Shown in pieces: positions 1 through 9,328 of a DNA stretch of 64,000 nucleotides. The stretch spans positions 1 through 64,000 of the forward strand of contig CACWJY010000001.1 in the NCBI GenBank assembly GCA_902761355.1, written 5' to 3'. The position numbers and the translations under genes were made by a program. The notes beneath the pieces are model-generated. The model searched no databases. It worked only from the letters and a program-made list of their open reading frames with translations, and was not told the origin of the DNA. Numbering within the stretch: position 1 is the first letter of the stretch; every line of letters begins with the position of its first letter. The DNA is from Fibrobacter succinogenes (GTDB lineage Bacteria > Fibrobacterota > Fibrobacteria > Fibrobacterales > Fibrobacteraceae).

Positions 1-1
1 G

Positions 2-616
2 ACCACGACCCACAAGACTCTCCGTGGCCCGCGTTCCGCTATCATCATGTGCAAGGACCGCACCATCCAGAAGATGGTGAAGGGCGAACTCAAGGAAGTC
101 TCCCTCGCCAAGGAAATCGACAAGGGTGTGTTTCCGGGCATGCAGGGTGGTCCGCACGACCACATCAACGCCGGTAAGGCCGTTGCATTCCTCGAAGCTC
201 TCCAGCCGGAATTCCAGACCTACGCCAAGAACGTGATCAAGAACGCTCAGGCTATGTGCGCCGAAATGCAGAAGCTCGGCTACAAGGTCATCAGCGATGG
301 CACCGACAACCACCTCATCGTTGTCGACATGACTTCTAAGGGCGTTTCCGGTAAGGAAGCCGAAGTGGCCATGGAAAAGGTCGGCATCTCCTGCAGCCGC
401 TCCACGATTCCGTTCGATCCGCGCAAGCCGATGGACCCGTCTGGTGTTCGTCTCGGTACTGCCGCCATCACGACCCGTGGCTTTGACGAAGAAGACACCC
501 GCGAAGTGGCTCGCATTATCGACCGTGCAATCCAGGCTAAGGACGACGAAGCTGGCCTTGCCAAGATCCGCGAAGACATCGTGGCTCTCTGCAAGAAGCA
601 CCCGTTGTACAAGTAA
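2..616 (+). CDS. glyA: Serine hydroxymethyltransferase, C-terminal part (5' end outside window)
   Basis: The frame is open from the first bases of the window, so the gene begins upstream; about 204 residues are visible. GlyA is the PLP enzyme that converts serine and tetrahydrofolate to glycine and methylene-tetrahydrofolate. The visible part opens with TTTHKTLRGPR, the motif holding the PLP-binding lysine, and continues through GVFPGMQGGPHDH and the C-terminal domain with the conserved VRLGTAAITTRGF stretch. It ends HPLYK followed by TAA, as GlyA proteins usually do. A clear intrinsic terminator follows at 674-700. Identification is secure from motif order; only the N-terminal half is missing. 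Confidence 0.97.
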   Translation, partial: TTTHKTLRGPRSAIIMCKDRTIQKMVKGELKEVSLAKEIDKGVFPGMQGGPHDHINAGKAVAFLEALQPEFQTYAKNVIKNAQAMCAEMQKLGYKVISDGTDNHLIVVDMTSKGVSGKEAEVAMEKVGISCSRSTIPFDPRKPMDPSGVRLGTAAITTRGFDEEDTREVARIIDRAIQAKDDEAGLAKIREDIVALCKKHPLYK

Positions 617-673
617 GACTGCTCGGCTCTATTGTAGATAAGAACCTACGATATCGCCTCGCTCTCGCAACCA

Positions 674-700
674 CGCCTCGTTAATACGAGGCGTTTGTTG
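674..700 (+). terminator. Intrinsic terminator after glyA
   Basis: A 7-bp perfect stem (CGCCTCG, loop TTAATA, CGAGGCG) is followed by a T-rich tail, TTTGTTG. It lies about 58 nt after the glyA stop codon. Confidence 0.8.
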
Positions 701-753
701 CTCACAGAGTAAATATGTGGCGGGGTGAATGCCCCGCGCATACCAACGAAATT

Positions 754-781
754 GCCCTCGGTTCAAAGCCGGGGGCTTTTT
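754..781 (+). terminator. Second terminator-like hairpin running into a promoter
   Basis: The stem GCCCTCGG / CCGGGGGC (one G-T wobble) with loop TTCAAAG is followed by a T-run. The T-run runs straight into the promoter-like element at 783-790 of the next gene. A further small hairpin, GCGGGG-CCCCGC, lies at 720-737. The pair may back up the glyA terminator. Confidence 0.6.
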
Positions 782-782
782 C

Positions 783-790
783 TATATTTA
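783..790 (+). promoter_or_regulatory. TAnnTTT(G/A)-type promoter element, ABC ATPase
   Basis: TATATTTA ends 5 nt before the ATG at 796. If transcription begins about 5 nt after the element, the mRNA would start at the start codon. A TTCAAA at 762-767 sits at a -35-like distance. Prediction from pattern only. Confidence 0.5.
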
Positions 791-795
791 TCCCC

Positions 796-1626
796 ATGTT
801 TGCGATTAAGGTCCAAGGTGTTTCGTTTGCTTACCCCGGTGCGCCTGCAAAGGCGCTTGATTCGGTGAATCTTGAAATTCCCGAGGGGAGTTTCTTTGCG
901 CTCTTGGGCCCGAATGGGGCGGGCAAGACCACGCTTTTGCGACTTTTATGTGGCCGCTTTGCAAAGTATTCGGGGACCATAGAAATTACTGAGAATTTGC
1001 GCGGCAAGAATGGTTTTCTCGATCCTCATGCTTGCGGCATCTTGCTTGAAAATCCGGGCATTTACCCGAAGCTTTCGATTGCGGAATACGTGGATTATTT
1101 TGTGGGCTTTTATGCAATGCAAAATCCGGCGTGGAATGTTTCTGCGGCTCGCGAACGTATTGCGAAGCTCTCACAGAAACTTGAGTTGCCTGATTCCGCA
1201 ACCCGTATGGGTAAACTTTCTCTCGGAAACCGTCAAAAGGTTCAGCTGTTACGAGCAATGGCGCCTGCGCCCAAATTTTTGATTCTCGATGAACCTGTTG
1301 CAAACCTGGACCCGATGGCCCGCGAAGCTGTATGGGGCCTGCTTGCCGATTGGCGCAAAAATGAGGGCGGTACCGCTATCGTATGCTCGCATATTTTGGC
1401 CGAAATGGAAGAAGAAGCAACTGATTACGCCATTATTGACCGTGGTCAAGTGCTTAGTAGTGGGCGAGTCGCTGATATTGGTGCAAGTTCCGTGACCTTT
1501 AAGGTTGATGCCTCTGCAGGCGTGGATTTGGAACAAGTGCGCGCCGCTCTTGCCGCGGCAGGAATTTCTGCAGATGTAACCCGTGTGTCGGCCGGCCTTT
1601 CTAGGCTTTACCGTGAAACGGTCTAG
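796..1626 (+). CDS. ABC transporter ATP-binding protein without a neighbouring permease
   Basis: A 276-residue ATPase subunit of the CcmA/multidrug-export type, which would power an export permease at the inner membrane. Visible motifs: Walker A GPNGAGKTT at residues 38-46, a degenerate signature LSLGN at 141-145 (usual form LSGGQ), Walker B FLILDE at 161-166, and the H-loop CSH with His199. About 60 residues after the core form an extra C-terminal domain. The start at 796 was chosen because the fold begins with IKVQGVSFAYPG; longer open sequence upstream crosses the terminator hairpin. No permease is adjacent, so substrate and partner cannot be read from context. Its TAG overlaps the stop codon of the convergent tamA-like gene. 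Confidence 0.85.
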   Translation: MFAIKVQGVSFAYPGAPAKALDSVNLEIPEGSFFALLGPNGAGKTTLLRLLCGRFAKYSGTIEITENLRGKNGFLDPHACGILLENPGIYPKLSIAEYVDYFVGFYAMQNPAWNVSAARERIAKLSQKLELPDSATRMGKLSLGNRQKVQLLRAMAPAPKFLILDEPVANLDPMAREAVWGLLADWRKNEGGTAIVCSHILAEMEEEATDYAIIDRGQVLSSGRVADIGASSVTFKVDASAGVDLEQVRAALAAAGISADVTRVSAGLSRLYRETV

Positions 1627-3506
1627 AAAGTCTGCGACAAATCAAATGCGAATCTTCCCCAGGCGAAATCTTCGGGATCCCAGTTGCTCAAGTCCTTCTT
1701 GAACGCATAGTCCAGACGGAATGTTAGGAATTGCCAGTGGTAGCGTAGGCCAAAACCAAAGCTTTCGCATTCACGGTCAGCGTAGATGCTTTCGGCATCG
1801 GTGATTTTAGCCCAGTCATAGAACTGTACGATTTGCCAACGGCGTCTGCTTTTCCATGGGAGCGTCCAGCGGATTTCTTCGTTAAATCGGAAATAAATTG
1901 GGGTAAGGCCCGTGTTGATGACTTCTTTTCCTTCTTCGTCTATACTATTGTAGCTTGCGAATATGCTGCGGAATCGGTAGCCGCGAACGGAACGCGAACC
2001 GCCCTGATAAAACACGCGGGCATCATCTTCGATGGCTTTGGCAAAGAACCTGCCGGTACTTCCGCTAAGCGCTCCGTAAAAGGTCCAGAATAGCGGATGA
2101 TAAAGGTTCATGGTAAATTCGCCATAAGTATAGGGATCGCCAATCATGGTCAGCGATTGCAGGTTACCACGCCAGTTGGTGCCTGCACCTACGGTAGGCG
2201 CAAGTCGAATACCTTTGGTGGGGTTAAAGTAGTCGTCCGTGTAGTCGAACGTCAGGGCTGTTTCGCCCTTAAGCTTAAACATGTCGTCGCGGTTCTTGTT
2301 CACGTATCGGGTATCCAGCGTTCCGCGGAAACGGATATGCTTGGTAATGCCGAAGGTCAAGTCACCGCGGTTGATAATTTCATATCGCTCTTCGATGCTG
2401 TCGGGGTAGGCGGGCGGGTTAATTTTTTCATGATTCAGTGTCAAGCGATCCTCAAAGCGGATTGCGGTTGGAATAAAGCTGAATGATGTTCCGAATAAAA
2501 GAGGATTTGCGTAACCGATAGAGGCTTCTTGCTTGTGCTGTGCAATTTGGGCGCCCGTCGAAAATTCGTGAAAACGTCCGAAAAAGTTCTTATGTTTTGC
2601 TGAGGCTTGGGCGCCAAAACCATAAATTTCTTCGTAGAAAAATCCATAGCGGGTTTCGCCGGGAACACGTTCGGTAACGTTGAGGTAAACATCCGAAAGA
2701 CCGTCGCTTCGTAGTGAATCGTTCATCTTGATTTGAGTGAACAGCTGAGTTGAAAAGAGCTTGCTTCTGAATGAATTGTATTGGTTACCGTTGATAATTT
2801 CTCCCTGGGGGATTTTCCATAGCGAGGAGAGCCACGCCGTATCCGTTAATCCGGGCTCCGTTGTAGAGCTTGTCTTGTTCTTGCGGTCTTCGGAACGGTG
2901 GCTGATGCTTACCATATTGCCCATAACGACTTTTGCGCCGGGCGTGACGGTAATATCTACAAATATCTGTTTCTTGGTGGTATCAAGCTTTTCTATCGAA
3001 GAAACACTCGCATGTAGGTAACCTTCTTTTCTATAGGCTTTTTGAATTTCTTGCAGATCTTCAGCAATATCTTCGTGGTTGTACAGCTTGTTTTTTGAAA
3101 CATTCAGCCCAGATTCATCAAATTCAACTTTGCTTTCGGGAGGAACGTTGATTTTAACTCCGTTAAACCGGAAACGGTCGCCGTCAATAATGTTGATAAA
3201 GTAGCCGCGAACAATGCTGTCTTGAGAAATGTAGTCCCTGTGAATTTCTAGAGAAATGTCGAGACTGTAATAACCGCGAGAATAGTAGAGCGCTTTGATA
3301 TTTTCAATCGAAAGCCTCATCATAAAGTCCTGTTTGGTCGTATCCATTTGACCAAATTCTTCAGGAATGTCTAGCTGTTCTTCAAGCTGAAAATTAGAAA
3401 AGGCACTGTTGCCGGTAATGTTGATATACCAGGGGTGCTTGTCATTTTCGTCAGCCCAGGTAATGGCCGCAAAGATCAAAAGCAGAAGGAAAATCAGTTG
3501 TTTCAT
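1623..3506 (-). CDS. tamA: TamA/BamA-family outer-membrane beta-barrel protein (Omp85)
   Basis: A 627-residue Omp85-superfamily protein with a cleavable signal peptide (LIFLLLLIFAAITWA), an N-terminal periplasmic region consistent with several POTRA domains, and a C-terminal barrel. GGSRSVRGYRF matches the conserved L6 loop motif (VRGY) of the family. It follows the tamB-like gene with an ATGA overlap, and GAAGGAG sits just upstream, which fixes the start at 3506. TamA works with TamB in placing or supplying outer-membrane components. BamA itself is usually longer with five POTRAs, so TamA fits better by size and partner. It ends convergently against the ABC ATPase gene, the two stop codons lying within one CTAG, with no terminator between. 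Confidence 0.85.
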   Translation of the reverse strand: MKQLIFLLLLIFAAITWADENDKHPWYINITGNSAFSNFQLEEQLDIPEEFGQMDTTKQDFMMRLSIENIKALYYSRGYYSLDISLEIHRDYISQDSIVRGYFINIIDGDRFRFNGVKINVPPESKVEFDESGLNVSKNKLYNHEDIAEDLQEIQKAYRKEGYLHASVSSIEKLDTTKKQIFVDITVTPGAKVVMGNMVSISHRSEDRKNKTSSTTEPGLTDTAWLSSLWKIPQGEIINGNQYNSFRSKLFSTQLFTQIKMNDSLRSDGLSDVYLNVTERVPGETRYGFFYEEIYGFGAQASAKHKNFFGRFHEFSTGAQIAQHKQEASIGYANPLLFGTSFSFIPTAIRFEDRLTLNHEKINPPAYPDSIEERYEIINRGDLTFGITKHIRFRGTLDTRYVNKNRDDMFKLKGETALTFDYTDDYFNPTKGIRLAPTVGAGTNWRGNLQSLTMIGDPYTYGEFTMNLYHPLFWTFYGALSGSTGRFFAKAIEDDARVFYQGGSRSVRGYRFRSIFASYNSIDEEGKEVINTGLTPIYFRFNEEIRWTLPWKSRRRWQIVQFYDWAKITDAESIYADRECESFGFGLRYHWQFLTFRLDYAFKKDLSNWDPEDFAWGRFAFDLSQTF

Positions 3507-6500
3507 TGATTTTTCTCCTTCTTTGTAGATTGTGGTTGTATACCTTCGCACTTACCAATTCCGAGTAGACAGGGGTTCCAGAAACGGTAAATATAGTCAA
3601 TACCGATGTTCTTTTCCATTCGGGCTTCGTTGTTGGTTTCTGTACCGGTGTTGGCAAGGTACTGCTTAGAAATAAGCATCGCGTTAAGGGCCAAAGTCGG
3701 TGAAATATGGTTGCGGTGCGAATATTCGGCTTCCTGGAATACGGGAAGCGTATAGTTTATGCCGAATTGTAGTGATTGGTCGTAGGTGGGGTTTTCGCTT
3801 TGATCCTGCGTGTAGCCAAAGATCAGGCTTAGGTTTTTGACCCAGCGGTCAAGCGAAACGGGTACCTTAAAGTAACTGGAATCCTTGTCGCTAGTGGTGT
3901 TGTTTTCAAACAGCATCACCTTCATATCGATATCGCCAATATAGTCTCCGCCAAGAGTCTTGTTTGCTGTCGTGGAAATCACTTTGCCAATAGCCTTTCC
4001 TGCGAGCTTATTCCAGTCAGTTTGTTCTCCGTTGTCGTCTGCTATACAGCCAAGAAGAACGTTGTAATAAATGACGGCCGGTGTCGATTCGGTACCGCAG
4101 TTAGAGGAAGGAATCGGTTGCGGATTGGTAATGGTTCCTTGAATGTCTAGATTGATGGGACAAGTTTCTTTTTCTTTTTCGTTTGTTTCGCTACAGAACG
4201 GCAGTTCCTGACTACTAGAAACATCGACTACGCCATGCTGCCAAGGAACATCGTTCCAGCTAATCAAGAATGAGTTTAGGTTGAATTCATAGATGTCCTT
4301 GACGCCGATAAATCCGTTGTTAGTATTAGAAACGTCTCCTCGCAATAGCGGACGAGTCGTATTGCCTAAAACCCAAAGATCGACCGTTAGGGGGAATGTG
4401 GCGAATGGTGTGACAATGGCGATGGAATCGACCTGAGTGTCACTGATATGCATCGATAGATTGATTGGGCTTGCCGAAGAAAGCTTGGCTTCTTGGACTT
4501 CTTTGCTGCGTAAATTAGCAACGGCATTGTTGAACATTGTCAGATACTTGTCTAAGGCGGTGGGTGTCACGTCAATGTCGAAATCTCGATAGAACACGAG
4601 TTTGTCTATCATTATGTCGCCATTAATGGTATTGTTGGTGATAATGCCCTCATGCCCGTGAGGAATGCTAAAGCCGAAGTTCCCTCTCATCAATGCTTCG
4701 GCATGGCCATTGATATCGCTATTGTATTTGTATGCAATGCGGGGAACCGTTGCCCAGATAAACAGGTCTTCTTCGCGATCTTCAAGATGACCGTTGATGT
4801 TTTCGAGAATAAGTTCGTGATCGCCCCTTCGAATAGAGTAGCGCTTGGAGTGAATGTCAACGGCATCTAGTTTCATGCTATCGAGTAGGAATTTTACCGT
4901 TGCCGAAATGACTTCGTTACTGTCGTTTTGAGTCTTCGCTTCGTAAATATCGACCAAACCGTTTTCGACATGGCCCCTTAAGTAAATGGGGAATTGCATC
5001 TGTGTCTTCGGTGGCTGGTATTGTGTCGAATCGAGGCTGATGTCGGCGGTGATACCCTTAAGGCCTTTGCGAATATCGACGTCCATGTCGACATGCAAAT
5101 CGGTGTTCTTGATTTCACTGACTGTTCCTGGAATAAACCAAGAACCGTTGGCGTCCAGAGTTCCCTTGAACATCAGGTCGTTGTCGATAAATCCGCTTGC
5201 CCAGACAGTGCCGCCGTTGTCGCTACCATGTGAGAAACTGACATGCCGCTTGTCGCTAAAGATGTTGTCGATGATAATCTGGGTGTTTCCGGTCCATCCG
5301 CCACCACCGATGTCTAGGTAGGAGTTGAGCTCGACTTTGCTCTTTTCTGCAAAGATGTTTAACTTGCGAATGTTGAAAAGGGTGGGTGAAATTTTTCTGA
5401 AATGAATGTCGTAGAAATCTAGGTTGCCGACAAGTCCGTTTTCTTGACTATAAGAAAGGTCACCGTTAAGCATGCCCGAGGTTAAGGTAGAGTCGTTTAA
5501 CGGCTCTAGCAGCAGGGGAATGCTGAATTCCTTTGAAGAAATGTTGACGTTCAATAGTTGTATCGGTAAGAAGTTGGTCGGCTTAAAGTCCGGGTTAGAA
5601 TCGTTCGGCAAGATGAAGACTCCGTCTGCCTTTACGGTGTTTCTGTTCTGTGCCGCATCAAAGTTGTCAATAAAAATAGTGTCTCCGTTTTGGCGCACGG
5701 CAACGTTCACGTTTACACTGAATGCGTCGAGATTACTTTCGACTGAAACATCGGCCTTTCCGATGTTGTTGGTAAAGTCCTGATACCATTTGCCGGTGAC
5801 TTCGCCGTCGATCTTGAATCCCAAATCTATGTCAGAAAACGGAATGGTGGAGAATAGGACCTTGTCCGCATTTACGTCAAGAGAAATTGTGTCTCCGATG
5901 GTAATGTAGGCGCTGGCCTTTCCGCCGTTACGTTGTGTCACATTCCATGAGGTGTGGGGATCTTCTGTTCCCCATTTAACATCACCATCAAAATCAAAGG
6001 TCTCTTTTGGCCCATAAATAATACCGTTCGAAAAATCGATACCCTTTTTGTCGATATCCAACGTGACTTGCATGGAGTCTGCGGCGATATGGTATGCATT
6101 CAGAATGGTTCCGAATTTTGTCTGGATTCGCACCTTGCCGTTTTCAAAGACTCCGTAGACTTGTGGTCTGCATCCAAGCGACAGGTTTCCGTGAGTCCAG
6201 TCCAGAGCCCATGGTTCGACGGGTGAAATATCTCCGGTGAAGGTCAATAAAAGCGAATCGCGTAAATTGATGACGGCGTCGACATTGGATCCTTGCCTTG
6301 TTTCGGCAGAAACAACGATTTTCTGATCATAGAATTCTGCTGATTTAATCTGCATGTCTAGAGGCATCATCTGCGGACCGAACATGGCGCTCATGTGGCT
6401 TACGTAGCCTTCTAGATAGCCGCTCATGTCTTTGTCGAAATAGCCGCTTAGGTGAATACTTCCGCCTTCGTCATTCTGCAACAGCAGGTTTATGTCGGCA

Positions 6501-7387
6501 CGTTCCTGGTCGCCATCTAAATGCAAGGTGACGTTTTCGGGGAGCAGTGGCCAGAATTCCCCCACCCTTGTTTTGACCGTCGCCTTGTAATTCAATTGTC
6601 CCTTTTGCAGGTTGCCAGAAATGTCTGCTGATACATCCAGTTTTCCTAGGGCGGGGACTGAAGGGGGGAGCTCCGCCGGAATCCACTTCTTGGGATTGTC
6701 TATGGTTAGTTTGGTTTTCCCCTTAAAGTTGGTGAGGTTTTCTTTGGGAAGGTCGGCGTTTATTTGTACCGAGTCGCTTGCGGTCTTGATTTTGCCGTTA
6801 ATTTTGAGTTTGTCATCGTTGAAGTCTGTGCTTAGCTGAACGGATGTCTTGCTTGGGATATAGTCCCCTTCGATACTCTTAATCGATAGGTTGGCCGCTT
6901 TCTTTTCAGGGTTGTAAAGGCTTAGGCCTTTAATGTTCCATTGCCGACCGTCCGAAAGTCTGATGTCGGCCTGCTTGAGGTCGAGACGAACCGTGACCGG
7001 AATCTTTAGGTTTTCGGGGAATTGGGGGGCCGCCTTGTTGGACTCCTGGGCTTTAGCCTTGTTTTCGGGAATGTTGATGTTTGCATCCAACTTTTGGATA
7101 TCTAGTTTGACCCCTCTTTCTGTTCCAAGGAGAGTTATATCTAGGTTCGGGTCCGTGATGGTAAATTCGGAACCGTTTGCCGAAACGCGTAACGAGTCAA
7201 AATGGTGTGTTAATAGGGATTCCATGGAATGCCCATAGGGCGTTATGGTAACCCCAGCAAAGGTATGTGGAGTCGATAAAAAGCGTTCTAAGAGTGCATG
7301 CGCAAACCAGACGCCAAGGGCGATGGCGCCAACAACAGCCGTGGCAACGACGGCTGTTCCGACAAATGTCGTAGGTTTTTTAATCAA
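3503..7387 (-). CDS. tamB: TamB-like translocation/assembly protein (DUF490)
   Basis: A 1294-residue protein with one N-terminal membrane segment (about residues 8-30, rich in A, V and G) and a very long repetitive beta-rich body typical of TamB and AsmA-like bridge proteins. The C-terminal part, ending about 1285, resembles the DUF490/TamB domain. Such proteins are anchored in the inner membrane, span the periplasm and act with an Omp85 partner. Here the partner gene overlaps by ATGA, which supports the assignment. The likely start is TTG at 7387; no ATG or good Shine-Dalgarno sequence is near, and the hydrophobic anchor begins right after it. A 22-bp palindrome lies 25 nt upstream. E. coli TamB is similar in length (1259 residues). 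Confidence 0.85.
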   Translation of the reverse strand: MIKKPTTFVGTAVVATAVVGAIALGVWFAHALLERFLSTPHTFAGVTITPYGHSMESLLTHHFDSLRVSANGSEFTITDPNLDITLLGTERGVKLDIQKLDANINIPENKAKAQESNKAAPQFPENLKIPVTVRLDLKQADIRLSDGRQWNIKGLSLYNPEKKAANLSIKSIEGDYIPSKTSVQLSTDFNDDKLKINGKIKTASDSVQINADLPKENLTNFKGKTKLTIDNPKKWIPAELPPSVPALGKLDVSADISGNLQKGQLNYKATVKTRVGEFWPLLPENVTLHLDGDQERADINLLLQNDEGGSIHLSGYFDKDMSGYLEGYVSHMSAMFGPQMMPLDMQIKSAEFYDQKIVVSAETRQGSNVDAVINLRDSLLLTFTGDISPVEPWALDWTHGNLSLGCRPQVYGVFENGKVRIQTKFGTILNAYHIAADSMQVTLDIDKKGIDFSNGIIYGPKETFDFDGDVKWGTEDPHTSWNVTQRNGGKASAYITIGDTISLDVNADKVLFSTIPFSDIDLGFKIDGEVTGKWYQDFTNNIGKADVSVESNLDAFSVNVNVAVRQNGDTIFIDNFDAAQNRNTVKADGVFILPNDSNPDFKPTNFLPIQLLNVNISSKEFSIPLLLEPLNDSTLTSGMLNGDLSYSQENGLVGNLDFYDIHFRKISPTLFNIRKLNIFAEKSKVELNSYLDIGGGGWTGNTQIIIDNIFSDKRHVSFSHGSDNGGTVWASGFIDNDLMFKGTLDANGSWFIPGTVSEIKNTDLHVDMDVDIRKGLKGITADISLDSTQYQPPKTQMQFPIYLRGHVENGLVDIYEAKTQNDSNEVISATVKFLLDSMKLDAVDIHSKRYSIRRGDHELILENINGHLEDREEDLFIWATVPRIAYKYNSDINGHAEALMRGNFGFSIPHGHEGIITNNTINGDIMIDKLVFYRDFDIDVTPTALDKYLTMFNNAVANLRSKEVQEAKLSSASPINLSMHISDTQVDSIAIVTPFATFPLTVDLWVLGNTTRPLLRGDVSNTNNGFIGVKDIYEFNLNSFLISWNDVPWQHGVVDVSSSQELPFCSETNEKEKETCPINLDIQGTITNPQPIPSSNCGTESTPAVIYYNVLLGCIADDNGEQTDWNKLAGKAIGKVISTTANKTLGGDYIGDIDMKVMLFENNTTSDKDSSYFKVPVSLDRWVKNLSLIFGYTQDQSENPTYDQSLQFGINYTLPVFQEAEYSHRNHISPTLALNAMLISKQYLANTGTETNNEARMEKNIGIDYIYRFWNPCLLGIGKCEGIQPQSTKKEKNQ

Positions 7388-7411
7388 CTTGTGTATAAGT
7401 ATAGAAATTTG

Positions 7412-7433
7412 AGCCTTTTTAATTAAAAAGGCT
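7412..7433. repeat. Perfect 22-bp palindrome upstream of tamB
   Basis: A perfect palindrome made of AGCCTTTTTAA and its reverse complement, just upstream of the tamB TTG start. It could be an operator or a weak bidirectional terminator; its A/T-rich centre leaves little loop as a hairpin. Confidence 0.55.
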
Positions 7434-7519
7434 GTGGAAAAAAGTGGCTTAAATCGTTGATGTTCAATGACTTACGTGAGTTGTCTGTATAAAAAAGTAA
7501 ACATGCCTTGGCCAAACCT

Positions 7520-7549
7520 AAAAAAGGGCCCATCGTTACCGATGAACCC
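7520..7549 (-). terminator. Terminator after the CE1-like esterase gene
   Basis: Read on the minus strand, GGGTTCATCG, loop GTAA, CGATGGGCCC forms a 10-bp stem with two G-T pairs, followed by six T. It lies 28 nt beyond the esterase stop codon. Confidence 0.85.
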
Positions 7550-7576
7550 TTAAGTTGGAGGTGTGTATAGGAATTT

Positions 7577-9103
7577 CTAGAACTGCTCGAAGAACTTGTG
7601 GACTTCTTCGGGGACCCATGTCTGTTCCCAGTTCCAACCGACGCCCATGTTACCGGTGTCGTGAGCGGTCCACTGGTGGTCACCTGGCCAGCTGCACCAC
7701 TTGACTGGGAAACGTTCGTCGACGGTCGTGAAGTCATAGCAGACGTGTCCGGTGTTGCCGTTCACTTCTTCGGGTTTTTCGGAGCTTGCGTCGGTGAAGT
7801 CGCCGTTGGCGTCGGCCTTGCCGTTACGTTTGAGGATTCTCGGGAGGGCGCTGTTCTTGGCGCGGTTGTAGTCGCATCTGCCGTCGTTTTTGCCGTGAAC
7901 ATTCATCCAGGCAATCGGCAAGTTCTTCATGTTGTTGCCTTCGGGGAGCCAGATGTTGTAATCGGCCACGGCATAGGTGGCTGCGGCACGCACACGGCTC
8001 TGCATGTCCTGCATCAATGAATAGCTGAACATGGCGCCAAAGCTGAAGCCTGTAATGAACACGCGGCTCGTGTCAATGCAGTAGTTTTCGTTCAGGGTGG
8101 TGAGCGTCTGGGCGAAGAAATCGTGATCGCCCTGGCCCTTGGTCCATACTCCACCGATTGCATCGAGTGAAACAAAGATGTAGTCGCCGTTCTTGTCGAG
8201 CACCTGCTGGCCGTAATACGGAGTGGGGTGGTCGTAGTCAGCCTTGTGGTGCACAAAGTCTTCGCCGCGGCTGCCGTAGCAGTGCAGTGCGAACAGCACC
8301 TTGTGCGGTTTCTTGTTGTCGTAGTTCTTGGGCAGGGTGATAAAGTAGTCGCGGGTGTCGCTACCGACCCTGATCTGGAACTGGTCGCCGTTTTCGACGC
8401 TCTTGACCTTTTGCAACTTGGACGTTGTGCCGCAACCCTTACTCGGCGTGGGGACGTTGCCGAGGGCGTAGCCGAACTTGAACTGGGGTGCTGTTGCCGT
8501 GAGTTTCACATCAAGGGTTGTATCGAGCGTGCCGAGGGGTATGGTGAGGGTGTCAAAACCTTCTGCCACAAAGCGGATGGCTTCGTCCTGGGCTGCCTCT
8601 TTTAACAGAGTTCCATTGGCTTGTGTGCCGATGGCGCTGTTAAAGCCGCCATCGGTCGTAAACTTGAAATTCTGCCTTGCGTTTCCGACAGAGACTTGGG
8701 CGAAGTATGTGCCGCGAGCCTTGACGCAACGACTCAGATCATACGAGCCGGAACCCTGTAGGGTTTTGTCGAAAACTTGGTGACCGAGCGAATTGAATAT
8801 TTTTACCTGCACGGGCGAGGTGCTGCTTTGGGAGTACGAAAGAATACCGTTGTTTACGCCGATATATCCTACAGAATTTTTGAACGCAGGGGCGATTCCT
8901 TCAACTTCTTCTTCGTGGATGGTGAACTTGCCTTGGTCATCCGTAATGGTGTTTTTGCCTTCTTTAAGCAAATCAACCGAAATACCTTCCAGGGCTTTGC
9001 CCTGGTCGTCAGAAACGGTACCAGAAATGGTGTATGCCGAAGCGAATCCGCAGAATGCGAGTAGGCTTGCTGCCGAAATAACCGTTGAAACTTTGGTGGC
9101 CAT
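7577..9103 (-). CDS. Secreted CE1/feruloyl-esterase-like alpha/beta hydrolase with N-terminal beta domains
   Basis: A 508-residue secreted protein. Residues 1-23 are a signal peptide ending ASA. Residues 24-65 (YTISGTVSDDQGKALEG) look like a carboxypeptidase-regulatory/CnaB-like domain. Residues 80-150 resemble a T9SS-type C-terminal sorting or Fn3-like module (VKIFNSLGHQVF, GTYFAQVSVG) but lie mid-protein. Residues 170-203 look like the remaining strands of the first domain. The catalytic part starts near 222: FALHCYG is the oxyanion-hole region, GFSFG at 352-356 holds nucleophile Ser354, and GDHQW near the end holds the likely His. The family (polyhydroxybutyrate depolymerase/LpqC/CE1) removes acetyl or feruloyl groups from plant polymers. 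AAGGAG precedes the ATG. Confidence 0.8.
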   Translation of the reverse strand: MATKVSTVISAASLLAFCGFASAYTISGTVSDDQGKALEGISVDLLKEGKNTITDDQGKFTIHEEEVEGIAPAFKNSVGYIGVNNGILSYSQSSTSPVQVKIFNSLGHQVFDKTLQGSGSYDLSRCVKARGTYFAQVSVGNARQNFKFTTDGGFNSAIGTQANGTLLKEAAQDEAIRFVAEGFDTLTIPLGTLDTTLDVKLTATAPQFKFGYALGNVPTPSKGCGTTSKLQKVKSVENGDQFQIRVGSDTRDYFITLPKNYDNKKPHKVLFALHCYGSRGEDFVHHKADYDHPTPYYGQQVLDKNGDYIFVSLDAIGGVWTKGQGDHDFFAQTLTTLNENYCIDTSRVFITGFSFGAMFSYSLMQDMQSRVRAAATYAVADYNIWLPEGNNMKNLPIAWMNVHGKNDGRCDYNRAKNSALPRILKRNGKADANGDFTDASSEKPEEVNGNTGHVCYDFTTVDERFPVKWCSWPGDHQWTAHDTGNMGVGWNWEQTWVPEEVHKFFEQF

Positions 9104-9328
9104 GAGTTCTCCTTTTTTTTAATACGAACACACCTTTATATAAACTAATATATTGTTGAAGTTTAGTTACGTCACAAATGCTTGAGGGTATGGATGATTT
9201 GTCTGCAAAAAGTTTTTTACGAATATTTAGGAGCCTTTTTAGGGGGTGAACAAATGTTTATACGCCTGTTTTCGTCCTAAATGATGTAAAAAAAGAGGCT
9301 TTTGAGTCTTTTTGCTCGGCATATTTCG

